Assembly: GCA_902633985.1 (NCBI GenBank)
Contig: CACPHV010000010.1
Span: forward strand, 1-49,947
Source of the DNA: an uncultured Pelagibacteraceae bacterium
Lineage (GTDB): Bacteria; Pseudomonadota; Alphaproteobacteria; Pelagibacterales; Pelagibacteraceae
Direction: 5' to 3'
Length of the DNA: 49,947 bases
The translations under genes were made by a program, and so were the position numbers. Each line of letters begins with the position of its first letter. Position 1 is the stretch's first letter. This document shows, piece by piece, positions 28,334 to 38,334 of the stretch. The notes beneath the pieces are model-generated. The model was not told where the DNA came from, made no database searches, and saw nothing but the letters and a program-made list of their open reading frames with translations.

Positions 28334-28945
28334 CTATAGTCCACCTGATGAAAATAAGAATTTAGCAACATCTTCGACACCAATTTGTTTTTTCATCTGA
28401 CAAAAAACATAAGGTAAGCCATTTCGGGCCTTTTTTACGTCTTCTTTCATGGTTTCCAGATTAACTTCTACATGGGGAGCTAAATCTGTCTTGTTAATAA
28501 TTAACAAGTCTGATTTTTGAATGGCAGGGCCACCTTTTCTAGGGATATCTCCACCCATACCAACATCAATAACATAAATAGATAGATCAACTAATTCAGG
28601 ACTAAAAGTTGCTGCTAAATTATCTCCACCAGACTCGATTAAAATCAAATCAAGATCAGGAAATTTTTTTTTCATATTTTCTACAGCAAGCATGTTGATT
28701 GAAGCATCTTCACGTATTGCAGTATGTGGACACCCTCCTGTTTCAACTCCTTTAATTCTCTCTAAAGGTAAGGCTTGGACTTTCATTAAAAATTCTGCAT
28801 CTTCTTTTGTATAAATATCATTTGATATTACAGCCATAGAAATTTTCTTTGATAAAAATTTACACAATTCAGCTGTTAAACTTGTCTTCCCTGCACCAAC
28901 GGGTCCACCTATTCCAACTTTTAATGGTCCATTTATATTTTTCAT
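28334..28945 (-). CDS. ureG: Urease accessory GTPase UreG
   Basis: This 203-residue SIMIBI GTPase drives nickel insertion. It has the P-loop GPVGAGKTS, the [14 protein letters not shown] region, [41 protein letters not shown] and NKTDLAP. The CPH motif for nickel/zinc binding is intact. It is the last gene of ureDABCEFG and overlaps ureF by 4 bp. Confidence 0.97.
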   Translation of the reverse strand: MKNINGPLKVGIGGPVGAGKTSLTAELCKFLSKKISMAVISNDIYTKEDAEFLMKVQALPLERIKGVETGGCPHTAIREDASINMLAVENMKKKFPDLDLILIESGGDNLAATFSPELVDLSIYVIDVGMGGDIPRKGGPAIQKSDLLIINKTDLAPHVEVNLETMKEDVKKARNGLPYVFCQMKKQIGVEDVAKFLFSSGGL

Positions 28946-29568
28946 GTTTTATAAATTCGTGTTTTCAAATTTTCATGCTTGATACTGTAGATATCACTAT
29001 TAAAACAAATTCCACCTAAGTCTTCTAAATTTAAATTTTCACTTTCTTTTTCTATTTCTCTAATTAAATCATAAGTTTGAATTATACAGTCTTGACCAAT
29101 TTTTTGTCCAATTGGTATATGTTTAATACAAACATTTATTAGGTTTGATACAAAAGATTGTAGATAAGATACTATCGTTAAGTTTAAAGGTATATCAAAA
29201 TGTTTGGCTGCTTTAGCAACTGCAATTGGATATGCAGTATTTTCAAGAATTTTAAAATCCCAACTATCAGCTAACACTTTTCTAAAAGCATTACCCATTT
29301 CAATAGACTCTATTTTTCTTTCTTTGGATGGGCAAAGAGATAGAGCCAGTTCATTTAGCTCTTCTCCTTGATAAGTATGTTTCATTAAAATTACATCATT
29401 TTTACCAGTTCCATGTTTTAAGATACATTTTAAATAACCCAAAATATCCTCTTTTGACTTAATTAAATTATCATTAATAATTGCCTCTAAACCATGAGAG
29501 TATGAAAAACTTCCAACAGGAAACGAAGGGGAAAACCAAGTTTGAAGAATTTGTAACGATTCTTTCAT
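28942..29568 (-). CDS. ureF: Urease accessory protein UreF
   Basis: UreF works with UreD and UreG to load nickel into apo-urease. The sequence has [21 protein letters not shown] near the start, then [12 protein letters not shown] and [23 protein letters not shown]. An in-frame start at 29622 would overlap ureE by 35 bp and add a lysine-rich tail; the Met at 29568 gives a 208-residue protein beginning MKESLQILQ just before the conserved region, 19 bp after ureE, and is preferred. Confidence 0.9.
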   Translation of the reverse strand: MKESLQILQTWFSPSFPVGSFSYSHGLEAIINDNLIKSKEDILGYLKCILKHGTGKNDVILMKHTYQGEELNELALSLCPSKERKIESIEMGNAFRKVLADSWDFKILENTAYPIAVAKAAKHFDIPLNLTIVSYLQSFVSNLINVCIKHIPIGQKIGQDCIIQTYDLIREIEKESENLNLEDLGGICFNSDIYSIKHENLKTRIYKT

Positions 29569-29587
29569 ATCTTTTTTATTTTTTATT

Positions 29588-30031
29588 TTAGTGTTTATGG
29601 CTATGGGTTCTACCAATTCCATATGCTCCTCCCTCTGGTTTAAAAGGTCTTAAAACTTTCTTAACCTTTCCTCCTAATTTAAATATCATTTTTTTTATTA
29701 CTTCGTCATACTGAATAAAAATTCTATCTTTTTCAATTTGACAAGGCATATGTCTATTTCCAATATGCCATATAAGTTGCATTAAATTTTTTCCTTTTAT
29801 TTCTAATAAGCTTTCTTTTTTGTTTTTGATTAAAATCAAATTTCCGCTTTGAAGTCTAAAAGCTTGATTTTCTGAAAGTGATTTTGTCTCTGGTAAATTG
29901 ACTAAAAATTCAAAACCATTATCTGAAACAAGTTTTTTTCTTCTTAAAAATCTTTCATCATAAGATAAAGATATGTGATCTTTTGCTTTATTTTTGGCAA
30001 TTTTATTGACTATTAAAAAACAATTATCCAT
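29588..30031 (-). CDS. ureE: Urease accessory nickel chaperone UreE
   Basis: This 147-residue protein has the UreE layout: an N-terminal domain with DHISLSYDERFLRRKKLVSDNGFEFLVNLP, then the conserved HIGNRHMPCQIEKDRIFIQYDEVIKKMI with the nickel-binding His, and a short C-terminal tail GIGRTHSHKH. The tail has three histidines instead of a long poly-His stretch. It lies 3 bp after ureC. Confidence 0.95.
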   Translation of the reverse strand: MDNCFLIVNKIAKNKAKDHISLSYDERFLRRKKLVSDNGFEFLVNLPETKSLSENQAFRLQSGNLILIKNKKESLLEIKGKNLMQLIWHIGNRHMPCQIEKDRIFIQYDEVIKKMIFKLGGKVKKVLRPFKPEGGAYGIGRTHSHKH

Positions 30032-30034
30032 AAG

Positions 30035-31741
30035 CTAAAACATAAAATATCTTTGTGCCAAAGGGAGTTCTTTAGCTGGTTCACAGGTAATTATCTCACC
30101 ATCAGCTTTTACTTCATATGTCTCAGGATTAACCTCAATTTTTGGACACTTATTATTTAAAATCATATCCTTTTTAGATATAGCTCTCGTATTTTCTACA
30201 GGTAATAAGTATTTTCTAATACTTGCATCTTTTAATGAATTTTTTTCAATAGCTAGTTTGCTTGTGAAAATTACTGAGGATTTCTCTAAAGAAGTTCCAA
30301 ATGATGAAAACATTGGTCTAGTGTATACTGGTTGTGGAGTTGGAATTGATGCATTCGGATCCCCCATTTGAGCACAAGCTATACTACCTCCTATCAATAT
30401 CATTTCTGGCTTGGCACCAAAGAATGCTGGGTCCCATAAAACTAAATCTGCACGTTTATTTTTTTCAATACTACCAATATGTTTTGAAATTCCATGAGCA
30501 ATTGCAGGATTAATTGTGTATTTTGCTAAATATCTTTTTACTCTAAAGTTATCATTATCCCCTTTTTCTTCCAGTAAACTTCCTCTTTGAACTTTCATTT
30601 TATGTGCAGTTTGCCAAGTTCTAATTATAACTTCTCCAACTCTACCCATAGCCTGACTGTCTGATGCAATAATTGAAAATGCACCCATATCATGGAGAAT
30701 ATCTTCTGCTGCAATTGTTTCTCTTCTTATTCTACTTTCGGCAAAAGCTACATCCTCTGGAATAGATTTATCGAGATGATGACAAACCATCAGCATATCC
30801 AAATGTTCTTCTATTGTATTGACTGTATATGGTCTGGTCGGATTTGTGGAAGAAGGAATAACATACTCTTCTCCACAAACTTTGATTATATCTGGCGCGT
30901 GTCCGCCACCAGCACCCTCTGTATGAAAAGCATGTATAGTTCTTTTGTTAATTGCTTTGATAGTATTTTCTACAAACCCACTTTCATTTAAAGTGTCTGT
31001 GTGAATCATTACTTGAACATCATTTTTGTCAGCAATATTCAAGCAATTATCAATTGCTCCAGGAGTGGTTCCCCAATCCTCATGTAATTTTAAAGCTGAA
31101 GCTCCTGCTAGAATTTGTTCTTCAAGACCTTCTGGTAATGAAGAATTTCCTTTCCCAGCAAAAGCTAAATTCATAGAAAAACCATCTGCAGATTGAATCA
31201 TTCTTTGTATGTGCCATGGTCCAGGAGTACACGTTGTTGCAAGTGTTCCATGAGCCGGACCAGTTCCTCCTCCAAGCATGGTTGTAATACCCGAGTGCAA
31301 AGCATCGTCAATTTGTTGAGGACATATATAATGAATATGACTATCAAAACCTCCTGCTGTTAAAATTTTGCCTTCTCCAGCAATTATCTCTGTTCCTGGA
31401 CCAATAATAATATTTACTTTAGATTGAGTATCTGGATTACCAGCTTTACCAATATCAAATATTTTTCCATCCTTTAAACCTACATCAGCTTTATAAATTC
31501 CATTTACATCAACTATTAAAGCGTTGGTAATAACAGTATCAGCAGCTCCTTTTTCTCTGCTAATTTGAGATTGGCCCATCCCATCTCTTATTACTTTTCC
31601 ACCACCAAACTTTACTTCTTCACCATAAGTGGTTAGATCGTTTTCAACTTCAATAAATAATTCAGTATCTGCAAGCCTTACTTTATCTCCTGTGGTTGGC
31701 CCATACATATCTGCATAAGCTGCTCTAGAAATTTTAGCCAT
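30035..31741 (-). CDS. ureC: Urease alpha subunit (catalytic)
   Basis: This 568-residue subunit holds the binickel active site of urease. All key residues are present: His135 and His137 in [13 protein letters not shown], carbamylated Lys218 in [11 protein letters not shown], His247 in [10 protein letters not shown], His273 in [11 protein letters not shown], flap Cys320-His321, and Asp361 in [10 protein letters not shown]. Length and order are normal. The start touches ureB by one base. The enzyme hydrolyses urea to ammonia and CO2 in the cytoplasm and should be active once nickel is inserted. Confidence 0.98.
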   Translation of the reverse strand: MAKISRAAYADMYGPTTGDKVRLADTELFIEVENDLTTYGEEVKFGGGKVIRDGMGQSQISREKGAADTVITNALIVDVNGIYKADVGLKDGKIFDIGKAGNPDTQSKVNIIIGPGTEIIAGEGKILTAGGFDSHIHYICPQQIDDALHSGITTMLGGGTGPAHGTLATTCTPGPWHIQRMIQSADGFSMNLAFAGKGNSSLPEGLEEQILAGASALKLHEDWGTTPGAIDNCLNIADKNDVQVMIHTDTLNESGFVENTIKAINKRTIHAFHTEGAGGGHAPDIIKVCGEEYVIPSSTNPTRPYTVNTIEEHLDMLMVCHHLDKSIPEDVAFAESRIRRETIAAEDILHDMGAFSIIASDSQAMGRVGEVIIRTWQTAHKMKVQRGSLLEEKGDNDNFRVKRYLAKYTINPAIAHGISKHIGSIEKNKRADLVLWDPAFFGAKPEMILIGGSIACAQMGDPNASIPTPQPVYTRPMFSSFGTSLEKSSVIFTSKLAIEKNSLKDASIRKYLLPVENTRAISKKDMILNNKCPKIEVNPETYEVKADGEIITCEPAKELPLAQRYFMF

Positions 31742-32046
31742 TATAACTTCCCCATAACTTTCTTATTGAACCCGTATATTTTTTTTAATCCATTTATTTC
31801 TATAAGCTCAACATCTTTAGATTGACCTGGCTCAAATCTTACAGCGGTTCCTGAAGGTATATTTAATCTCTTTCCATATGCTAATTCTCTATCAAAAACT
31901 AAATACTCATTTGTTTCAAAAAAATGATAGTGGCTTCCAACTTGCACAGGTCTATCTCCGGAATTGGAAATTTTAATTTTAGTAATTTTGGCGTTTTTAT
32001 TTAGGTTAATTTCCTCTTTTTTTGTAATTACTTCGCCTGGCTTCAT
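31741..32046 (-). CDS. ureB: Urease beta subunit
   Basis: This 101-residue subunit begins MKPGEV and has [19 protein letters not shown] and [25 protein letters not shown], all conserved in UreB. It is a separate gene from ureA (8 bp gap) and from ureC (TAATG overlap), the usual three-subunit bacterial form, not the fused plant form. Confidence 0.96.
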   Translation of the reverse strand: MKPGEVITKKEEINLNKNAKITKIKISNSGDRPVQVGSHYHFFETNEYLVFDRELAYGKRLNIPSGTAVRFEPGQSKDVELIEINGLKKIYGFNKKVMGKL

Positions 32047-32054
32047 AATAATTA

Positions 32055-32357
32055 TTACCTTATAGGTTTGTGCACAGTTACTAATTTAGTTCCATCTGGA
32101 AAAGTAGCTTCTACTTGAACTTCCTTCACCATATCTGGAATACCTTCCATACAATCCTTTTTTTTAATTACATGGGCTCCTGCCTCCATCAGTTCTGAAA
32201 CACTTTTGCCCTCTCTAGCTCCCTCGACAACAAAATCTGTTATTAAAGCGATAGCCTCTGGGTAATTCAATTTTATACCCTTTGATAATCTATTTTTAGC
32301 GACAATCGCTGCAAGGCTTATTAAAAGTTTATCTTTTTCTCTAGGAGTAAGTTTCAT
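32055..32357 (-). CDS. ureA: Urease gamma subunit
   Basis: This 100-residue subunit begins [35 protein letters not shown] and ends with [21 protein letters not shown], the UreA signature. It immediately follows ureD, whose stop abuts its ATG. With UreB and UreC it builds the (alpha-beta-gamma)3 complex. Confidence 0.97.
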   Translation of the reverse strand: MKLTPREKDKLLISLAAIVAKNRLSKGIKLNYPEAIALITDFVVEGAREGKSVSELMEAGAHVIKKKDCMEGIPDMVKEVQVEATFPDGTKLVTVHKPIR

Positions 32358-33167
32358 TTATATATTCCATACTTTTGGTATCTTTGAACCTTCAAAAAAA
32401 TAAGACAAAATTTTATCAATTGCAAATTTAAGATTATAACTATCTTTAGATAAAAGTCTTACGATCAATTTATTATCCCAATGAGAATAATTTGAAGTTG
32501 TATTTTCGTTGTTAGTTAAAGTTTCAGACAGATTATTAATGTTATTCATAAACTTATTTCCTACAATAATAATTGTCGCAACTGCAGAATTATTATTTAA
32601 TGTCGAAAAACTATTCAAATATTTTTTTTCGAATAAACCTGTATTTATTGCTTCTGTATGAATTAAATCTTTATCAATATTAATATTCCAAAAATCTGAA
32701 AAATATCCCCTTTCAAACTCTTCCTTCATAGAAGTTCGTCCAAAAATAATATTTTCACAAAGAAGTAAATTTGAATCTTTAGACAAATTAAAATTAATTT
32801 TTCTTTTTAAATTACAATTATTAAATAAAATTAACTCTTTAGGTAACCAAAATAAACTTGAATTGTTTGATAAATTTAAATTAATTTCTAAGTTAGCTGG
32901 ATTGCCAAAACCACTATAAATCTTTTCTGCAGCCTGAGTTGAAATACAGAGATCTGATTTATCGATCTCTATATCATAATTGTATTCATCTCCACTAGTA
33001 ATTCCACCAGCAGTATTTATAAGCATTAATTGTTTTAAATTTTCATGAAAATCTGGCATCAAAGCTTTTAAAGATCCTTGCTGATATAGTTTTTGTAAAT
33101 TTTGATCTTTTATTTTTATTTCTAATCTTCCCCTAGATTTTTCTAGTTTTTTTTGACTTATATTCAT
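32358..33167 (-). CDS. ureD: Urease accessory protein UreD (UreH)
   Basis: This 269-residue scaffold protein is the first gene of the urease operon. Recognisable stretches are NTAGGITSGDEYNYDI, TQAAEKIYSG, WLPKELILFNNCNLKRKINFNL, and ENIIFGRTSMKEEFERGYFSD. It is slightly short and lysine-rich relative to well-known UreD. Its start is 87 bp from the divergent Cys-tailed small gene. The order ureDABCEFG is canonical. Confidence 0.93.
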   Translation of the reverse strand: MNISQKKLEKSRGRLEIKIKDQNLQKLYQQGSLKALMPDFHENLKQLMLINTAGGITSGDEYNYDIEIDKSDLCISTQAAEKIYSGFGNPANLEINLNLSNNSSLFWLPKELILFNNCNLKRKINFNLSKDSNLLLCENIIFGRTSMKEEFERGYFSDFWNINIDKDLIHTEAINTGLFEKKYLNSFSTLNNNSAVATIIIVGNKFMNNINNLSETLTNNENTTSNYSHWDNKLIVRLLSKDSYNLKFAIDKILSYFFEGSKIPKVWNI

Positions 33168-33254
33168 GACATTATCCTAGCACAAAAAATCCTATTTATA
33201 GTTTGTCAATTTTTTATAGCTTGAATTATTAGCCTTTTTAAATAAAAAGAGAGC

Positions 33255-33476
33255 ATGCAAAACCAAGAAATAGTCAAAATAATTGAAAAACTTAAAGGGC
33301 GAAGAAATTATGAGGAAAAAAGAGCCTCTAAATTAGGTTTTGCTTCTCTATACGATTACTTTGAAGACAAGATTTCAAAAAAACAAAAAGCTCTTGAGGA
33401 AAAACAAAAAGAATTAGAAGCTACAAAAACTGAAGTTCAGCCAAAAGCTACTAAAAAAAGTTGTGGCTGCTGCTAA
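33255..33476 (+). CDS. Small coiled-coil protein with C-terminal SCGCC motif, unknown function
   Basis: This 73-residue protein is charged and helical (IVKIIEKLKGRRNYEEKRASKLGFASLYDYFEDKISKKQKALEEKQKELEATK), then ends KKSCGCC. A GAGAG ribosome-binding region precedes ATG 33255. The last three cysteines within four residues could bind a metal. It lies alone between the divergent ureD and the convergent DUF1501 gene, sharing CTAA at its stop. No function can be stated; a link to urease nickel handling is speculation from position and the Cys tail. Confidence 0.75.
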   Translation: MQNQEIVKIIEKLKGRRNYEEKRASKLGFASLYDYFEDKISKKQKALEEKQKELEATKTEVQPKATKKSCGCC

Positions 33477-34624
33477 ACTTTAAAAAGTTTATCAGATAAA
33501 TTTGGTAAATTTTCACCCCAGAAAACTTCTTTAGTAATATTTTTAAAATCTACATCAAAGACTGTAGACATTGCGGAAGCATAAATTGCTCTTGAGTCTA
33601 TTGTAGAATTTAAGTCTCTTCCTTCAAATAATTCTTTTTTCTTTAATCCTGGCCAATCTGTATGCACTTGAGCTTTTTTAACTAAGCCTCCTGCTAAGAA
33701 AATAGAGGATCCATAGCCATGTTCAGTTCCATTACTGCTATTTTGTTTTATTGTTCTACCAAACTCAGTAAGTGTAACAATTAAAGTATTATCAAATGCT
33801 TCTTTGGACATGGATTGATTTAGACCTTTAACAATTTTGTCGTAATCATTAAGACAATCAGCATGAGCTCCGTTAGTTGATCCTTGAGCTGCATGGGTAT
33901 CAAAACCATCTACTTCAAAAACAGCTACTCTTGGCCCATTTGGTTTTGAAAGTTCTTGGCCTGCATTGCTTGCAAGCACCCAACTATCATCACTCGCTGT
34001 ATTTCTAAGCTCTCTAGTCATGATAATCTTAAGATTTTCTCCTAATAATTTTTCATCATGTTCTTTGTAAACCTGATCTATAAGATTTAGTGTATCTTTA
34101 CTTGGTAATCTGTCACCTACTGGAAAATAATTATTATTCATAGGTACGCCTCTAATCAATAAAGGCATTGGTAAAGCTAGAGCTAGTCCTTTTCCGGTTA
34201 GACCAGCAGTCTTCATGCCTCTTCCTAACCAACCAGTTTTTACCTGATATGGAATTGTTCCCCCAGACTCCATTAAATTTTGCCCATCAAAATGCGATCT
34301 TCCTGTATATGGTATATTTGTAGCATGTACTATTGCTCCTTTGTTTTGATCCCATAAACTCTTAAATGTTTTAAGTGCTGGATGTAAATCAAAGTCTCCA
34401 GTTAATTTTAGTGTCTTATCAAGATTAATTTTACTTCTAAGTTTTTCAAAATTTTTATCATCTTTAATTGGAACTGCACATAATCCATCCATTCCACCAC
34501 GTAACATAACAACGACTAAATTTTTCTTTGGCCCTGAGTTTGCAAAAGTAGGTACTCCGAAACCTGCAAAGTAAATTGAAGTTAGTGCAGTTGTTTTTAA
34601 AAAATCTCTTCTATTTATCTTCAT
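33473..34624 (-). CDS. DUF1501-domain Tat-exported protein
   Basis: This 383-residue protein begins MKINRRDFLKTTALTSIYFAGFGVPTFA, a twin-arginine signal (RRDFLK). The DUF1501 fold features are VVVMLRGGMDGLCAVPIKD, HPALKTFKSLWDQNKGAIVHATNIPYTGRSHFDGQNLMESG, EVDGFDTHAAQG and LTEFGRTIKQNSSNGTEHGYGSSIFLAGG, reminiscent of the alkaline phosphatase/sulfatase superfamily metal ligands. The exact reaction is unknown. It overlaps the DUF1800 gene by 4 bp, a pairing that recurs in many bacteria. Confidence 0.88.
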   Translation of the reverse strand: MKINRRDFLKTTALTSIYFAGFGVPTFANSGPKKNLVVVMLRGGMDGLCAVPIKDDKNFEKLRSKINLDKTLKLTGDFDLHPALKTFKSLWDQNKGAIVHATNIPYTGRSHFDGQNLMESGGTIPYQVKTGWLGRGMKTAGLTGKGLALALPMPLLIRGVPMNNNYFPVGDRLPSKDTLNLIDQVYKEHDEKLLGENLKIIMTRELRNTASDDSWVLASNAGQELSKPNGPRVAVFEVDGFDTHAAQGSTNGAHADCLNDYDKIVKGLNQSMSKEAFDNTLIVTLTEFGRTIKQNSSNGTEHGYGSSIFLAGGLVKKAQVHTDWPGLKKKELFEGRDLNSTIDSRAIYASAMSTVFDVDFKNITKEVFWGENLPNLSDKLFKV

Positions 34625-36060
34625 GCTTTTAAAAACTCCGGATGGTTGAATATTAATACATTTTTTTCACTTGATTTACGCAACATGTTTTTAAATACAT
34701 AATCTGATATTTTTCCTGGATTATCAAAATTATTATAAATTATTTTTTCATAAAATTCTTTGTTATCATTTCCAGCTTTCAGAAATGAATAACTCCTATC
34801 AGCATATACAAGTCTTCTGATTAATAATTCTGGAGACAGCCAATCAGCAGAATCATCAGACCATCCATTTGGTTGTTTTGCTCTGTAAGGATGATGTCCA
34901 ATATTTCTTAAAATTCTTTCAGGAAATCTTTGAGATCTAAGAGGTTTAACTCCTAACTCATAACCATCCATTAGATCTATTGAAGGAGGCCAACTTAAAT
35001 CAGCTGTTTTTGCTACTTGTATAAACCAATTCTCTGGTGTCTGAAATTTTTTATATTTGTCATTATATTTAAAAGCAACTTTAATTGCTGCTTTATGAAT
35101 TTCAGGAATAAATCCGTCAGATCTTTTGAAGGCATCAATAATTGGCTGCTTCATCTCTTTTGTAGGTTCATCTGTTATTAAAAATCTACAAAGCCTTTCT
35201 GCAACAAAATTTCTACAATTAGGATGATTAACTAAATCTTTAATTACAATAGCTAAAGCTTTTTTACCTTTTTTATATTCTTTCCCCAAAACATTTTTTT
35301 TACCTGTTTGATGGTATTCAGAGTTAAACCAGACATTGCCTGTTTCTAGATTTTTTTTACTCCACCTATGTTGCCAGCCAGTCATGATATATGCTAGTTG
35401 AACTACATCTTCTTGGGTATAACCAGCTTGTGGTGACACTGTATGAAGTTCTAATAATTCTCTAGCATGATTTTCGTTTATAGTTGCTGGTTCTTTTTTT
35501 TTTCTTCTCCAATCTTCACTTGCTGTAACACTTTTAGGACCAGCGCTCTCACTATTATCTAGATGGTGGATCATGGCCCAAGAAGTTGTTACATCATAAA
35601 CCATTTTTTCAAAAGTTTGATTTAAATTAGGTCGAATTATTTCTCTTTGATATGCACCAGTTGAATAATTTGCTAAAAAATCTTTTTCACTGATTGCAAA
35701 AAAGTTTCCCCAAAACATCCATAGTTTTGCTAAAACTGGACTACTGCTATTTATTCCTTCATTATGTCTGATCGAAATTTCTAAAGACTCCCAAAACTTT
35801 TGTCCTGTTTTGTGTCTAAGTATATCTTTATGAGTTTTGTATAGTGTTTTGTTATCTTTATACTTTTTTCTTAATACTTTTCTGTCACCATAAATCCAAT
35901 CTCTATAATGTTTTCTTAATTCTTTTTCAGAATATATTTTACCTTTCCAAGATAATTCTGGCACATCATTCACTTGATCAAGAGCCCACTTCAAAGGATC
36001 AGAGGGAGCTCGCTCATTGGGTCCAATACCGAAAGCAACTTTTCTAAAAAAGTTTTTCAT
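34621..36060 (-). CDS. DUF1800-domain protein
   Basis: This 479-residue protein has no obvious N-terminal signal (MKNFFRKVAFGIGPNERAPSDPLKW). DUF1800 markers are REKLxxFWxxH-like KLWMFWGNFFAISEKDFL, a NENHARELLELHTVSPQAGYTQEDVVQLAYIMTGW block near residue 195 and RNFVAERLCRFLITDEP, then RSQRFPERILRNIGHHPYRAKQPNGWSDDSADWLSPELLIRRL. It overlaps the DUF1501 gene by 4 bp. The pair is often annotated together, with unknown function. Whether it is exported with its Tat-targeted partner is unknown. Confidence 0.85.
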   Translation of the reverse strand: MKNFFRKVAFGIGPNERAPSDPLKWALDQVNDVPELSWKGKIYSEKELRKHYRDWIYGDRKVLRKKYKDNKTLYKTHKDILRHKTGQKFWESLEISIRHNEGINSSSPVLAKLWMFWGNFFAISEKDFLANYSTGAYQREIIRPNLNQTFEKMVYDVTTSWAMIHHLDNSESAGPKSVTASEDWRRKKKEPATINENHARELLELHTVSPQAGYTQEDVVQLAYIMTGWQHRWSKKNLETGNVWFNSEYHQTGKKNVLGKEYKKGKKALAIVIKDLVNHPNCRNFVAERLCRFLITDEPTKEMKQPIIDAFKRSDGFIPEIHKAAIKVAFKYNDKYKKFQTPENWFIQVAKTADLSWPPSIDLMDGYELGVKPLRSQRFPERILRNIGHHPYRAKQPNGWSDDSADWLSPELLIRRLVYADRSYSFLKAGNDNKEFYEKIIYNNFDNPGKISDYVFKNMLRKSSEKNVLIFNHPEFLKA

Positions 36061-36062
36061 AT

Positions 36063-36932
36063 TTATTTTATTTTATCAATATCGTGAATATTTGTTAAGG
36101 AATTATTAAATTCTTCAATATTCTCTCTTAAAGCTAAACTAGAAATTGAGTAAATCATTATCAATAACAAAACTAATGGCAATGAAGTAATTACTGAGGC
36201 GTAACTTTTGATGAGTAGTATATAAAAAATAATAAATAAAGCTGATCTAATTAAAACAGTTTTTCTAAACACACTAATGATTGAAAGAGAGTGCTTTAAT
36301 AAATTAAAAAAACTCATCTGAGATGGGCCAAAATATCTTTTTCCTCTAATAGATGGCATTGAAATAAGTTCTTTCTCTACTTTTTTTAGTGAACCAGAAA
36401 AACTATTCCAGGTAGCTTTTTCATCTAGTAGTTTCTTTACAGTTGGTATGGATAGACATGTAAAGTTACCAAATTTAATTGATTGTCCAGTAAATGCTAA
36501 AGTTAGAAATTTATGAATTTTATAACAAGTTTTAAAAATTATTCCTTCAGATCTTTTTACCCTCTCACCTATTATAGATTTTTCACCAGATTGTTTAGAA
36601 AGTTCAATAAAATTTTTTATTTCTTCGGGCCTATCTTCTCCATCACCATCCATAGGAATTATAAAATCAAATTCTTTTTTCTCATAGATATATTTTAAAC
36701 CTGATGCAATACATCTTGCATGACCTCCGTTCTCTTTCATATTAACTATCTCAATTGAATTAATATTCTCAATATTTGGGTATGTATCAACTATCTGTTG
36801 AGAAGAAGCATCATTTATCACAACTAAAGATATCTCATGATTTAAATCTTTTATTTCAGAATTAATATTTTCTACCAATAACTTTAAAGACTCTCTGTCG
36901 TTATAAATTGGAATTAAAATTACGTATTTCAT
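36063..36932 (-). CDS. Glycosyltransferase family 2 (dolichol-phosphate mannosyltransferase-like)
   Basis: This 289-residue protein begins with the GT2 fold (VILIPIYNDRESLKLLVENI), has VINDASSQ, MKENGGHARCIASGLKYI and the DxD-type MDGDGEDRPEEI near residue 95, then two C-terminal membrane segments (residues about 225-275). Such proteins transfer a sugar to a polyprenyl phosphate. It follows the GT39 gene directly (0 bp), and the pair fits a lipid-carrier sugar donor plus acceptor system for the cell envelope. Confidence 0.85.
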   Translation of the reverse strand: MKYVILIPIYNDRESLKLLVENINSEIKDLNHEISLVVINDASSQQIVDTYPNIENINSIEIVNMKENGGHARCIASGLKYIYEKKEFDFIIPMDGDGEDRPEEIKNFIELSKQSGEKSIIGERVKRSEGIIFKTCYKIHKFLTLAFTGQSIKFGNFTCLSIPTVKKLLDEKATWNSFSGSLKKVEKELISMPSIRGKRYFGPSQMSFFNLLKHSLSIISVFRKTVLIRSALFIIFYILLIKSYASVITSLPLVLLLIMIYSISSLALRENIEEFNNSLTNIHDIDKIK

Positions 36933-38256
36933 CTATCTTGATCCTACACAAACACTATCAAGGCACATATAATCTTTCAATTGATCGAGCTTTTCTCTCT
37001 CTACAAAACCCTCCCAAACTGGTCTTGATTTCAAATGATATGATAAATTTCCGGCATTCCATTCATCACCCAAAACAACATTTATTTTAGTATCAAATTG
37101 TTGGTCCCAAGCATATTGAGTTTTTATTGCAATTTCTTTACCTGGATAGTCAGTTCTCTTATCATCTTTTGAAATTGAAACGTAAGCGTAAAGTGCAGGT
37201 GATAAAAAGAAAAGGAAAATAAACCCAGTCATAAATGGTTTTAATTTTTTAAGATTAAATTGGGCTTGTAGCAAATAAACAAACATTGTGCCAAAAAATA
37301 AATAAAAAGGCGTCATCCACATAGTTCTAATTTTTGATCCAGTTACCAATGAAGTTAAAAATATTAAAACAATAGGCAAAATATTAATTGCTATTAAAAA
37401 AAGTAATTTTTTATCCTTAAAATTTAAATCTAATTTAATTTTTTTAACCAATAACCAACATAATAGTAAAAATGGAATCATTATACCTACTTGTTTCAAT
37501 AAAAAGGTTATTGGAAATAGAATATGATCAATAAAACTAGATTGTTCTGAACCAGCTCTAGCTAATCCATATGTAATGGTAATGAATTCATTGTTGTTTA
37601 ACCAAATTAAATGTGGAACTAGAACTACTAAAAAAACTTCAATAGTAATTAAATATTTAAAGTCAAATTTTCTCTCTTTTTTAAAAAATATTAAATAAAT
37701 AAATAGTAGATCAATAGAAACTAGCAAATAAAGAAATAGATATTTTGATAAAAAACCAAAAGCAGCAAATAGACCTACTAGAAAACAATCTAAAAACTTT
37801 ATTTCTTTGCCGTTATATATTTTCCAGGAATAATAAACTGTTATAGACCAGAAAGGTAATTGACATACATTTACGTTAAATTCTGGTGTAGTGAAGTTAT
37901 AAAAATAAATTGCTTCAATTAATAATACAGAAATTAAACCAAGTAATTTATTGTTAAATATTTCATTTGAAAATTTAAAAACAAAATAAAAAAGAAATAA
38001 TTACAAAAATTTGGCTTAATAAATAATATACCCAATCTTGTGATCCAAAAATTTGAAAAAATATTTCTGAAACAAAAGCACTCATCGGTGGATGTTTATT
38101 GAAACCCCAATCTAAATTACTTCCCCAAGCTAACGCTTCAATTGTATCTAGTGGCAAATTTTGATTTGTTAGTGAAGGAATCAATGTCCAGAAAATTAAA
38201 TGAGCTATGACAAAAATAAAAAAAACATTATCAATATTTTTGTTATTAATGGTCAT
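36933..38256 (-). pseudogene. GT39/ArnT-like membrane glycosyltransferase interrupted by a +1 frameshift
   Basis: Two adjoining reading frames form one gene. The first, from ATG 38256, gives the family start TINNKNIDNVFFIFVIAHL, then LPLDTIEALAWGSNLDWGFNKHPPMSAFVSE, with the catalytic-loop acidic residue typical of GT39, and meets a stop at 37975. The second frame continues without a gap of protein (KFSNEIFNNKLLG, EAIYFYNFTTPEFNVNVCQLPFW, then many membrane segments to DSVCVGSR at 36933). Removing one A from the 5-A run 37977-37981 joins them into a 440-residue protein. A sequencing error or polymorphism is possible. Confidence 0.85.
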
Positions 38257-38285
38257 TTATAAATATTTATATCAATTAAGCTTGC

Positions 38286-38313
38286 TTGACACCCCTAATT
38301 TGCTGAATATACT
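38286..38313 (+). promoter_or_regulatory. Sigma-70 promoter of dksA
   Basis: TTGACA (38286-38291) is a perfect -35 and TATACT (38308-38313) a near-perfect -10, spaced by 16 bp. Transcription would begin near 38320, about 15 nt before the dksA ATG. This is the best consensus promoter noticed in the window. Confidence 0.75.
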
Positions 38314-38334
38314 CCGAGCGATTAAAATTAAGCT

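Noticed and set aside
29569..29622. Extended 226-residue start of ureF.
   Set aside because: It overlaps ureE by 35 bp and adds a charged tail not typical of UreF; Met at 29568 fits the conserved start.
37728..37974. Apparent gap without a gene.
   Set aside because: It is the middle of the GT39 gene in another frame, joined by the +1 shift at 37977-37981.
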